Shown here piece by piece: positions 1 to 8,297 of a DNA stretch of 64,000 bases. The notes under the pieces are model-generated. The model saw nothing but the letters and a program-made list of their open reading frames with translations, made no database searches and was not told the origin of the DNA. This DNA comes from Vibrio gigantis (GTDB lineage: Bacteria > Pseudomonadota > Gammaproteobacteria > Enterobacterales > Vibrionaceae), in the NCBI RefSeq assembly GCF_024347515.1, contig NZ_AP025492.1, positions 2,046,001 through 2,110,000 of the forward strand, given 5' to 3'. The translations under genes and the position numbers were made by a program. The stretch's first letter is position 1; every line of letters starts with the position of its first letter.

Positions 1-506
1 ACTCATTCGTTAGATGGGGCAGCAATGTTAAGAACAGGCTCATCGACGGCGAGGAGTCCGTGGCGGTTCACTACTTTGATGAGACCCTACCGCAGTCGAT
101 TTCTCAAATGGAATTCGGAAAAGGAAAAGTGGTGTTCTTCGTAAGAGATGATCATCCGGCGAAAGACTTTGAGTCGCTTGCCGACTATCCAATCATTCTC
201 TTTAAAACCCCAGGGTGGAATGACAATAAATACCCAATCCTTGAGCGCCTTAAAAATATCGGTTTTCACGTCAATCCGCGAGTGGAAGTTGATCACCCTG
301 CAATGATTCACGACATCGTCTTAAAATCTGACTATTTTGGTATAACCCTAGATGGCAGCGTACCAGACGGTTGCAGCAGTATTGATTTACCTGAAAATCT
401 AACGATCGATGTGAGCTATGTGATGAGCTGCCGCCGTTCGCAAAAAGACGCGCCTTTGAATCAATGGCTATTTAAAATGCTGAAAACCACACTGGAAAAC
501 AAGTAA
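1..506 (+). CDS. LysR-type regulator, C-terminal part (5' truncated by window edge)
   Basis: The reading frame is already open at the first complete codon (base 3), so the true start lies outside the window; a GTG at 60 is internal. About 167 residues are visible. They look like the second half of a LysR substrate-binding domain: a hydrophobic strand after a basic linker (VVFFVRDDHP), a PIILF strand, and a DYFGITLDGSVP segment typical of the effector-cleft region. The helix-turn-helix would lie upstream and cannot be seen. It converges on tnaA, with a shared bidirectional terminator between them. The family assignment is by overall pattern only; the effector and targets cannot be told. A role in controlling tnaA is not implied by this convergent arrangement. 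Confidence 0.7.
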   Translation, partial: SFVRWGSNVKNRLIDGEESVAVHYFDETLPQSISQMEFGKGKVVFFVRDDHPAKDFESLADYPIILFKTPGWNDNKYPILERLKNIGFHVNPRVEVDHPAMIHDIVLKSDYFGITLDGSVPDGCSSIDLPENLTIDVSYVMSCRRSQKDAPLNQWLFKMLKTTLENK

Positions 507-568
507 ACCTAGCCACTAAAAACCGACCGATAACGGCTTCACTGTTCCAGCCCCCGCTTCAGAAAATA

Positions 569-590
569 AAAGGCTCCGAGAGGAGCCTTT
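569..590. terminator. Bidirectional hairpin terminator between LysR gene and tnaA
   Basis: Perfect 9-bp stem AAAGGCTCC/GGAGCCTTT with a GAGA loop. On the minus strand it is followed by TTATTTTCT, so it ends the tnaA transcript well; on the plus strand the tail is weaker. Confidence 0.85.
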
Positions 591-628
591 GATTATGGTT
601 CTGATGACTATTCGCTTATTTTATTATT

Positions 629-2101
629 TCAAAATGCTTCTTCGAGCCTTGGTTCGCTCTTTTTTTCTGGTTGATACTCATAGGCTTCCACCTCTTTCAG
701 ACGAGCGGTGAAGTGCCTTAACACTGGCGGTTCATAGACAAAATCGAGCCCTTTCACATTACTCGCGTTCTCTTTTACTTTCTCGAACGCTTCAATAATG
801 AAATCCATATGAGTTTGTGTGTAAGTCGCACGTGGAATGGTTAAGCGCAATAGCTCTGCAGGACACGGATGTTGCTCGCCCGTTACCGGGTCACGACCTT
901 GTAGCAAGGAACCGATCTCAACCGCTCTGATACCGGCGACTTTATACAGTTCACACGCCAAAGCATGAGCAGGGAACTGACCAGCAGGAATATGAGGAAG
1001 CAATTTACCCGCATCAACAAACGCAGCATGACCGCCCGCTTGCTGACACACAATACCTATCGCCTCTAAGCCATCAACCAAGTATTGAACTTGACCAATG
1101 CGATACTCCAACCAATCTTGACGCATGCCGTCATAAAGGCCAACCGCAAGGCGTTCCATTGCACCGCCCTCTAAGCCACCATAGGTTGGGAAGCCTTCTT
1201 GCACCACACACAAGGTTCGACACTCTGTGTACACATCCATAAAAGAGTCGTCTTTAAAGCACAACAAACCGCCTATTTGGACCATCGCGTCTTTCTTGGC
1301 CGACATAGCCAAACCATCCGCGTATTTGTAGGACTCACGAGTGATTTGTTCGATAGTCCAATCTTGGTAACCGGCTTCACGCTGCTGGATGAAGTAAGCA
1401 TTTTCAGCGTAGCGAGCAGAGTCCATGATCACTGGAATATCGTATTTCTGTGCAATCTCATACACAGCTTTAAGGTTAGCGATAGAGACCGGCTGTCCAC
1501 CAGCCGAGTTACAGGTAATGGTGCTCACGATGTAAGGAACGTTGGCCGCGCCCGCTTCTAATATAGCTTCTTCCAATTTGACGATATCGAAGTTGCCTTT
1601 GAAGTCGGCATTCACTGAGGTATCAAACGCTTCCTTGGTATAAACGTTTTTCGCCACACAGCAATTCACTTGGGTGTGACCTTGTGTTGTATCGAAGAAG
1701 TAATTAGACAAAGCGACCATTTTGTTGCGATCGAGACCTTTCTCCATTTCACGCTTCTTGATAAGAACAGGAATATAGATCTGCTCTGCACCGCGCCCTT
1801 GGTGTGTTGGAATCGTCAAATCGTAACCAAAGATATCCTTAACAGCGTTCGACAATGCATAGTAACTTCGGCTACCGCTGTATGCTTCGTCACCCATTAG
1901 CATCGCAGCTTGCATACGTTGTGTGATTGAACCCGTACCGCTGTCGGTCAACAAATCGATGAACACGTCATCACTGTCGAGTAGAAATGGATTCATACCC
2001 GCTTCGACAATGGCTTGCTCACGATAAGCGCGAGTGGTTCTTTTTACTGGCTCTACAACGCGAATACGAAACGGTTCTGGTAGATGTTTGAAATTTTCCA
2101 T
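629..2101 (-). CDS. tnaA: Tryptophanase (tryptophan indole-lyase)
   Basis: A PLP enzyme that splits L-tryptophan into indole, pyruvate and ammonia in the cytoplasm. The 490-residue product is nearly collinear with E. coli TnaA from its first residues ([20 protein letters not shown]) onward, and keeps the PLP-lysine segment SAKKDAM, the SYYAL and THQGRGAEQ segments, and [15 protein letters not shown] near the C-terminus. I place the start at ATG 2101 because an AAAGG Shine-Dalgarno lies about 8 bases upstream; an in-frame TTG at 2116 would add five residues but overlaps that ribosome site. The last 14 or so residues ([17 protein letters not shown]) are an extra charged tail compared with E. 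coli. No tnaB permease is adjacent within the window. A tnaC-type leader was looked for and not convincingly found. Confidence 0.97.
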   Translation of the reverse strand: MENFKHLPEPFRIRVVEPVKRTTRAYREQAIVEAGMNPFLLDSDDVFIDLLTDSGTGSITQRMQAAMLMGDEAYSGSRSYYALSNAVKDIFGYDLTIPTHQGRGAEQIYIPVLIKKREMEKGLDRNKMVALSNYFFDTTQGHTQVNCCVAKNVYTKEAFDTSVNADFKGNFDIVKLEEAILEAGAANVPYIVSTITCNSAGGQPVSIANLKAVYEIAQKYDIPVIMDSARYAENAYFIQQREAGYQDWTIEQITRESYKYADGLAMSAKKDAMVQIGGLLCFKDDSFMDVYTECRTLCVVQEGFPTYGGLEGGAMERLAVGLYDGMRQDWLEYRIGQVQYLVDGLEAIGIVCQQAGGHAAFVDAGKLLPHIPAGQFPAHALACELYKVAGIRAVEIGSLLQGRDPVTGEQHPCPAELLRLTIPRATYTQTHMDFIIEAFEKVKENASNVKGLDFVYEPPVLRHFTARLKEVEAYEYQPEKKSEPRLEEAF

Positions 2102-2871
2102 AATAGTACCTTTCAATAAATTCAGCCTAAGACGAAAAAGCCAAATTCATTATTTTTTAGATGTCACGAGTCATCACTATTAGTTTTATTTCACACACGA
2201 TCACACTCGTGATAATTACGATAAAAATTAATAGCTAGAAATAAATTATTTAATCAATGACGTATTGATTAGAACCCAGTTAATAATGACTAAGAGATAA
2301 AGAACCAAATGCACAAAAACAAAACTAAACGCATGGGTTACGACATGTCTTAAAGATGAAATTAACAGGATTGGGCAAAGCTCATGGGCTCTGCTGGCGC
2401 GTGACGCCTAGAGGGTACTACTCTGAAGAAAGGTGGAACGAGAGCTGATGATCTAAGGTATACCAAGCTAACAAGGTTAGCCATGTTGTTGATTGCCATT
2501 TCAGATACATGTTCACAATATATCCCTACGTTGAAATCAAGGTGATCCGAAATTTAAATATAGTGCAATTGTTTTATAAATAAAGCTTAGCGAAGTATAA
2601 ATGTGATCAATATTTAGAATGGTAATTAATTGCGACAGCGTGTTATATAAACTGTGAATACCATCAGTTATATACTATTAAACTAGCTCAACGAGAACCT
2701 TAATAATAGCGGCTATTTTTAAATTCAATGCTTCTCCAATATAGGATGAAGGTGGCTAATTTCTGGAAAAGCTATTTTCTAGAAATCTACTAAGCTAAAA
2801 ATCCTAACTCTAGAAAAGATAAGCTCTGATGAGGCTCAAACCTCACCAGAACCGTATTCGCAGTGAATGAC
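2102..2871. other. Long intergenic region upstream of tnaA
   Basis: About 770 AT-rich bases with no credible gene. On the minus strand, GTGTGATCGTGTGTGAAATA (about 2188-2207) has one good CRP half-site (TGTGA) and a poor second half, which would suit catabolite control of tnaA but is weak. A 14-codon minus-strand ORF (2334-2290) contains one Trp but lacks the WFNxD...P signature of TnaC. No strong terminator was found downstream of the GTPase operon; a small imperfect hairpin lies near 2827-2850. Confidence 0.4.
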
Positions 2872-4545
2872 TTACTTCTTCTTAACGGCTTGCTTGATAG
2901 CCATTTCAGCCAGTTTTGGTGTCGCTGCTTTCAATGCACTTGGTGCAACCTTCTTACCCGCCTTAACAGCTTTATTTAGTTGGCTTTTAACCGACGTCCC
3001 TCTTTTCATTGCTTCTAAACGTTGGCGGTTTCTCTGAACGTTATTTGCATCAGCGATACGCTCGATCAACGTCTGCCTTAAAGTATCTAAACCAAACTGT
3101 ACCTTTTCTGGCGCTATCGCCAGCGGCAAAGCAATGTCCGGCTGTAACAGCGTTTGATTGTATTCGAGTGCTTGAGCAATGATCTTCGCTTTGGCCGATG
3201 TCGGACTCTCTAAGTCATACGGCGGCTTCCAATCGTCTACAGGCTTTAACCTATCGACTTGATTGACGACCAATACAACTATAGGCTTCTTACGTGAGAT
3301 GTTCTTAGAATCATCATAAAACGCGTCAAACTTATCCTTCAACTGTTTATCCAACTCACGAGCCGATTGATTGGCTTTAAGTACCCATAGCACCACATCG
3401 GCTTGGGTCATCTCTTTCAGCATTAAGGCTTCGGTTTTAGGATTACCATCAAGCCCTTGAAGATCAACAACTCGAACATCATTGTCGTCGACAAACGCGT
3501 TGTATACCGTTGAAGTGTCTGTTGATGGTAGTACATCGACTTCTGCAACCAACTCTTGCTTGAGTGCATTGATAAGTGAAGACTTTCCAGAACTCGTTTG
3601 ACCAACTAACACGATTCGAACAGGCTCTAATTCAGGGGCAAAGCGTTGTTCGTCGAGTTCAGAAACATCGGACACTTTCAAGTCGTCGTCTTCAATGCTG
3701 AAGCGCCCGCTATAGAGGTCAATCGCCACCGCAGCCACTTCATCTAACAAAGCTTGTTTGGCGGCGTATTGCATGTCATCGACCACACCTCTTGTCATCG
3801 AAGCGGTCGCTTGCTCTCGACCCAAATCGGAAATCACTTTCAATGGGTTCAAATAGAGATTTTTGAGGTGATTCCCCCAAATGGCGGCCTTAACAATCTT
3901 TTGCCCTAACTCGCCATATTTGTCATAGGCTTCGTAGCCCGCTTTGATGTATGAAACCTTGAGATACTCAATACCCGGTATATGCTCTCGCACGACCAGT
4001 TTGTAGCGTCGACTCACCTCTTCGAACAGCTTTAGCCCTTCAGGAATCGAAAAATCGAGCGATTTCTTATCAAACTTTTTCGCAACGAATTCAAGTACCT
4101 CTAAACCGGTTTGGTCTAGGTTGCCCCACTCTATGTCGACCATTAATTGCTGACGTACATGGTGTTTCGAGTCGTTCCAAATCAACAGCTCGGCTTGAGA
4201 CCATTCATCAGATGCTTTGACCATTGCATCATTGACTAACGCATCATTGATGTCAGCAGTCTTAGACGATGATTCGGTTTCACCCTCGCTTGCTGAGTTG
4301 GCAGACGCATTGCTATAAGTGGGTTGGCGAGAAGAACGGCTAGAAATATACAAAGGAATGGTGAATACCAACGTACTCACGGCAATGGCAATCGACATCT
4401 CCAGTAAATAACCGTATTTGATCGCCAAGAAGACACCAAAACCCATCATGATAATGCTTGGGAAGATGGCTGAAATCAGGGCAATGCCCCAGCGGCCACT
4501 CGATAGCACCGCCAGTAATCGAAAGAGGTTTCTAATTTTCTTCAT
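2872..4545 (-). CDS. Membrane-anchored GTPase, dynamin/Era-like G domain
   Basis: A 557-residue protein with two hydrophobic segments near the N-terminus (about residues 20-44 and 48-68), a charged low-complexity stretch (75-100), a helical middle region, and a C-terminal G domain. G1/Walker A is GQTSSGKS (315-322), a Thr-rich switch region follows (DTSTVYN), G3 is DLQGL (361-365) and G4 is NQVD (428-431, in place of NKxD). The last 60 residues are rich in Lys and Ala. It is the second gene of a two-gene operon: its start overlaps the end of the upstream GTPase gene by 14 bases, implying coupled translation. I recognise the fold (TRAFAC GTPase) but not a characterised orthologue. The role may be in membrane or envelope maintenance, but that is inference. 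Confidence 0.8.
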   Translation of the reverse strand: MKKIRNLFRLLAVLSSGRWGIALISAIFPSIIMMGFGVFLAIKYGYLLEMSIAIAVSTLVFTIPLYISSRSSRQPTYSNASANSASEGETESSSKTADINDALVNDAMVKASDEWSQAELLIWNDSKHHVRQQLMVDIEWGNLDQTGLEVLEFVAKKFDKKSLDFSIPEGLKLFEEVSRRYKLVVREHIPGIEYLKVSYIKAGYEAYDKYGELGQKIVKAAIWGNHLKNLYLNPLKVISDLGREQATASMTRGVVDDMQYAAKQALLDEVAAVAIDLYSGRFSIEDDDLKVSDVSELDEQRFAPELEPVRIVLVGQTSSGKSSLINALKQELVAEVDVLPSTDTSTVYNAFVDDNDVRVVDLQGLDGNPKTEALMLKEMTQADVVLWVLKANQSARELDKQLKDKFDAFYDDSKNISRKKPIVVLVVNQVDRLKPVDDWKPPYDLESPTSAKAKIIAQALEYNQTLLQPDIALPLAIAPEKVQFGLDTLRQTLIERIADANNVQRNRQRLEAMKRGTSVKSQLNKAVKAGKKVAPSALKAATPKLAEMAIKQAVKKK

Positions 4546-5662
4546 AGCCCGACGCCGCCTTACCTTTTTTCAGGGATTCTTTGTAGATCTTCTGCATCTC
4601 TTGTTCAGACACTTCTTCACCTTTGTTCTTATGGTAGAAGTAAAAACAAGCCGCGCGACCTAAACCATAAGAGGTGCCGAAACTCATGGCCGCTGCAGCC
4701 ACCGCACCTACCGTTTGACCATAAACTGGAATCAGCTTTATCAACTGTCGAGTGCCCAGCTTCATTCCGTATTGCAAAGCAAAGCTGCTTCCCAGAGTAC
4801 CTATCAACTCACTGAAGACTCTCTTGTTCCACTCGACCCCATACTGGTTCGCCAAGCTATGAAGCATTTTGGCTTGAATCGCAGGTACCGATACCAAGCC
4901 AACGCCCGGAATCAAGTCACTCGCTGCAGCGCTTCCCGCATACCAAAGCACTTCGTTTTCTACTTGATCAAAGTTGGCCTCTTCTTGGGTAGAGTGCTCT
5001 TTGTCGACCACCATCATGCCAATAACAGGAAGCATATTAGTCAGCTGTTCAATCAAGGCTTCATAGTTGTAGATTGCGCCAATGTTGTTGCTCGAATCAT
5101 CCGTTTCAAAATCCACTGCGACCGATTCAAACCCCTTTCCCCACACTTTTTCTACTTGGTTGCTGTTGAACTGAACCTGCCTTGCTCGGTCGATTTCATT
5201 GGAAGACAGCACCGCAGTATGAACAAGCAACAAGTGTTTAATCTTCTTCTGTTTCTTAATCTGTTTTAGAGCCGCAAGCACAGCGGATTGTTCAGGTTCG
5301 TCGGCTTTCATCACCACGACTAACGCATTACCTGCCTGACCAATCTCTTCCAGATCTTCTTTCGCATCGTAATTCGCTTCACTTAGGCCTCTGGTATCAA
5401 GAAAACGCATCACCGGTTTGTCTTGTGGGAATTCATAAGACATTGCCGTCATGGTGCACGGAGCAAATCCATTCCCAACTTCAACAGAAGAGTCACCCGT
5501 GACCGCCTGAATAAACGATGACTTACCCGCCCCCGTCTTGCCTAACAACCACAATGTCGGTAGATGCTTGCGCTGATATTCATGGGCCTGAGTAAGGTCT
5601 GGGTTCTTACTCGGATTGATGAAGTCTTTTATTTGATCAAACATGTTTAGAGTAACGCTCAC
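4532..5662 (-). CDS. GTPase with DUF697/YcjF-like C-terminal hydrophobic domain
   Basis: A 376-residue protein. The N-terminal G domain has G1 GKTGAGKS (41-48), a switch Thr (FAPCTMTAM) and G3 DTRG (89-92); the usual N/TKxD G4 motif is not evident (LLLVHTAVL stands near that place), so guanine specificity is uncertain. The C-terminal third has Gly/Ala-rich helices (ASDLIPGVGLVSVPAIQ, then PVYGQTVGAVAAAAMSF), as in DUF697/YcjF proteins, which associate with membranes. It is the first gene of the operon with the following 557-residue GTPase. Start choice is uncertain: GTG 5662 and ATG 5644 (seventh codon) are both in frame, and neither has a strong ribosome site. It is transcribed divergently from msrA. 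The function is unknown. Confidence 0.78.
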   Translation of the reverse strand: MSVTLNMFDQIKDFINPSKNPDLTQAHEYQRKHLPTLWLLGKTGAGKSSFIQAVTGDSSVEVGNGFAPCTMTAMSYEFPQDKPVMRFLDTRGLSEANYDAKEDLEEIGQAGNALVVVMKADEPEQSAVLAALKQIKKQKKIKHLLLVHTAVLSSNEIDRARQVQFNSNQVEKVWGKGFESVAVDFETDDSSNNIGAIYNYEALIEQLTNMLPVIGMMVVDKEHSTQEEANFDQVENEVLWYAGSAAASDLIPGVGLVSVPAIQAKMLHSLANQYGVEWNKRVFSELIGTLGSSFALQYGMKLGTRQLIKLIPVYGQTVGAVAAAAMSFGTSYGLGRAACFYFYHKNKGEEVSEQEMQKIYKESLKKGKAASGYEEN

Positions 5663-5872
5663 TTGATGTTGAAATTCGGGTTAGTGACAAAGCAATACTG
5701 ACTTATATAATCACAAATCATATTAAACTTATGTTTGTTCAGTCGCACAGGTTTACAATGCCTAAACGCTTGTTTTTATTTATGCGCTCCTTTTTTGTAG
5801 ACGATCTTGTATGATCGTTTTTATTCACGCATCGAGCAAACATCAACAATCACAAAGATCTTAAAGAGAAGT

Positions 5873-6385
5873 ATGGAACAAATTTATTTAGCTGGCGGGT
5901 GCTTGTGGGGTGTGCAAGAGTTCATCAAATATGTACCTGGTGTGATCAACACAGAAGCCGGTCGTGCCAATGGCAGCGATCAGCCAACAGAAAACGACAC
6001 ACCACAAAGTGGTGAGACCCAAAACGCTTATGATGGTTACGCAGAGTGCGTACAAGTTGAATTTGATCCAAACATCACGTCAGTAACAATTCTGATGGAA
6101 CACTTGTTTGAGATTATTGACCCTTACAGCGTCAATAAACAAGGTGTCGATGTGGGAGAGAAATACCGCACAGGCGTATACAGCACTGATGCGAAACACT
6201 TAACAGAAGCTGAGCACTATATTGCTTCAAGAAATGACGCCGACTGTATCGCTGTTGAGGTGTTGCCATTGACCAACTATGTTGCCAGCGACGACATCCA
6301 CCAGCATCACCTAAGCCACTTCCCTGAAGATCACCACTTATGCCATATCCCTTGGGATCTGCTGCATAAGTATAAATCACAGTAG
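5873..6385 (+). CDS. msrA: MsrA-family peptide-methionine (S)-S-oxide reductase
   Basis: A 170-residue protein that would reduce methionine-S-sulfoxide in proteins. It carries the catalytic cysteine in GGCLWG (Cys10), where most MsrA enzymes have GCFWG, so the Phe that shapes the methyl pocket is Leu here. Other family landmarks are PGVINTEAGRANG, DPYSVNKQGVDVGEKYRTG and a HQHHLSHFP segment. I start at ATG 5873, which follows an AAAGAGAAG ribosome site; an in-frame upstream ATG at 5807 lacks one. It may be a divergent paralogue of a canonical MsrA encoded elsewhere. Other cysteines (in YAECVQ, DADCIA, HHLCHI) could serve as resolving residues, but this is not certain. Confidence 0.85.
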   Translation: MEQIYLAGGCLWGVQEFIKYVPGVINTEAGRANGSDQPTENDTPQSGETQNAYDGYAECVQVEFDPNITSVTILMEHLFEIIDPYSVNKQGVDVGEKYRTGVYSTDAKHLTEAEHYIASRNDADCIAVEVLPLTNYVASDDIHQHHLSHFPEDHHLCHIPWDLLHKYKSQ

Positions 6386-6425
6386 TCACGACGTAAGATT
6401 GAGATGGTTACGACCTAAGAACGAT

Positions 6426-6458
6426 AAAGCCTCAACAGGCATTACCCGTTGAGGCTTT
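6426..6458 (+). terminator. Terminator after msrA
   Basis: 11-bp perfect stem AAAGCCTCAAC/GTTGAGGCTTT with an 11-base loop, then TCAATTTT. Confidence 0.85.
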
Positions 6459-6536
6459 TCAATTTTAGTGACCAGACAGCTATCGTGAATTGATTTGATA
6501 GCTCAAGCCATTAAGCATTTAGCGTTAATAAATAAG

Positions 6537-8153
6537 TTACTTAGTCGTATTCTCAAGTAAGTAGTCCGGACCTGCTGTTTCAGCCGTTACCACTGCCAGT
6601 TTAGACACATCGGCACCCTCACCTTGGTAAGCGTTCATGCCGTTTTCTACCACTACCTTTGGTAGTTCAACCGAGTAGCTTTCAATCAGCTCAGAATCCG
6701 TCACTTTACCCACGTAAGTTTCGTCTGTGTATGTCGCGCCTACTAATGGGAAGTCGTGCGTTGCACGCACACTGACAAACTCAGGTGATTGCGAGTTATC
6801 AACCACGTTGTGTTTGAACGCCACGTCCACACCAGCGTAAATGCCTTCAACTTCTGCGTTGTTAAACAGGCTCACACGGTGGCTTTGGTTGCCGTAAACA
6901 ATGCCCCACTCAGTATCGACTAGCGAGTTGTTTTCGATGGTGATGTTTTTCGGTGTCCACTGCTTGTTAAGCTCTTTGCCTTTCACCGATTGATCTAACT
7001 GTTCACCATTCGCAACGTCGATGATGCCGGTGTTAATAACAATGCCACCACGTAGGTCAGCGTTGCCTTCAATCACACCATCACGACCACGAGTGTTTGC
7101 AATGTAGTTGTTACGAATCACATGATCTTCATCGTAAATACGAATACCACCCGTTAGGCGTTTCTCGTTACCCAGAATCACGTTGTTTTCAACCGTGTTG
7201 CCTTTACCATGGCGCAGTGAAATCAGTGCCGCACTTTGGAAGATCGTGTTACCTGCAATCGTGTTGTCGCCAGACTTAATCGAGATAAGCTCACGCTCGC
7301 CATCCATATCGATCATCAGGTTATTTACGAACTTAGAGCTTGAATCCCACTGTGAGGATTTAGAATCACCGATACGGATCGATTCCCAGCTGTTACCGTT
7401 GTAGCGAATTGCTTCTTTGATATCGAATTCATTAAACTGATTCGGTTTCTGATCCATAAAGATGTTATTTGCTATCAGGTGGTTGTCTGACGCTTCATCC
7501 TTTTGAACACCAATCAAAGTACCGCGCTTTTGCTTACCTTCGAAACGGTTGTTGATCACTTTGCCGTCTTTACCCCACAAAGAAACCCAAAGGTACTTTG
7601 GATACTCAGAGCGACGCTCATCTGGCTCGTACGTGTAATCGTGATTGAAGTAGTAGAATGTTGAGTTTTGCAGCGTGTTGCCATTACCCATCATACGTAC
7701 TGCGCCAAAACGTTCGTTCGGGCCGCCTTCCGTAAACACTAGTCCATCAAGTGTGATGTCATCACCTTTCAGTTCAAACTGGACCAAGCCAGTGATCCAT
7801 GCAGAACCGGCTTGCTCTGCCTTGATGGTGATGTCATTCGCGGTAATCGTCACTTGACCTAAGTTCGCGTATTTACCGTTAGGAATAACAACTTCGTCGC
7901 CATCTTTTAGGTTTTCAAATTGTGCTTTAAGTGCAGCTACTTGTTCTTCTGATGCAACGTCTAGTGTATTGCCATCAACCTCAGTTAAGCGGTCACTAGT
8001 TAGTAAGTAACTACGATCGATTTCGCTGATCGAAGATACTGCTTGCTCAGCCGCGCTGATCACGGGTGCTGCTTTTTCTTGAGTCGTGCAGCCTGTCGCG
8101 AAAGCTAACGTAAACGCGCTAATAATGCTTACCGAAATTAATTTTTTCTTCAT
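6537..8153 (-). CDS. PL6-family alginate lyase, lipoprotein
   Basis: A 538-residue polysaccharide lyase of family 6 (chondroitinase B-like right-handed beta-helix), expected to cut alginate by beta-elimination. The N-terminus is a lipoprotein signal (MKKKLISVSIISAF..., lipobox FATGC with Cys22), so it should be anchored in the envelope. The catalytic pair is visible: Lys293 in SIKSG and Arg314 in SLRHG, with the 21-residue spacing known for PL6. Many NNxI and GNTIF turns mark the beta-helix coils. The preceding gene on this strand is the SSS symporter, 144 bases upstream, separated by a leaky-looking hairpin, so both probably share the symporter promoter and its operator. M- or G-block preference cannot be read from the sequence. 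Confidence 0.9.
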   Translation of the reverse strand: MKKKLISVSIISAFTLAFATGCTTQEKAAPVISAAEQAVSSISEIDRSYLLTSDRLTEVDGNTLDVASEEQVAALKAQFENLKDGDEVVIPNGKYANLGQVTITANDITIKAEQAGSAWITGLVQFELKGDDITLDGLVFTEGGPNERFGAVRMMGNGNTLQNSTFYYFNHDYTYEPDERRSEYPKYLWVSLWGKDGKVINNRFEGKQKRGTLIGVQKDEASDNHLIANNIFMDQKPNQFNEFDIKEAIRYNGNSWESIRIGDSKSSQWDSSSKFVNNLMIDMDGERELISIKSGDNTIAGNTIFQSAALISLRHGKGNTVENNVILGNEKRLTGGIRIYDEDHVIRNNYIANTRGRDGVIEGNADLRGGIVINTGIIDVANGEQLDQSVKGKELNKQWTPKNITIENNSLVDTEWGIVYGNQSHRVSLFNNAEVEGIYAGVDVAFKHNVVDNSQSPEFVSVRATHDFPLVGATYTDETYVGKVTDSELIESYSVELPKVVVENGMNAYQGEGADVSKLAVVTAETAGPDYLLENTTK

Positions 8154-8187
8154 TTACATCTCACATTAAATAATGGATTACCAAAAT

Positions 8188-8213
8188 AACGGCCACCCAA
8201 GCTGGTGACCGTT
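8188..8213 (-). terminator. Intercistronic hairpin between symporter and PL6 genes
   Basis: On the minus strand AACGGTCACC-AGCTTG-GGTGGCCGTT followed by ATTTTGG: a 10-bp stem with one G-T pair and a short U-rich tail. It lies 84 bases after the symporter stop and 35 before the lyase start, so it may attenuate read-through rather than end the operon. Confidence 0.6.
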
Positions 8214-8297
8214 TTATTAAAGTTTTCTTTGTTTGAACTTATAATTTCTTAAGACTTGTCGTCTTATCGAAAGCGTATCTCTATGTAAATAGAAGAC

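Noticed and set aside
2188..2207. CRP site before tnaA
   Set aside because: Only one half-site is good; the other does not match TCACA.
2290..2334. Short minus-strand ORF upstream of tnaA as a TnaC leader
   Set aside because: It has one Trp (CIWFFIS) but lacks the conserved WFNxD core, the terminal Pro and a good ribosome site; also about 190 bases from tnaA.
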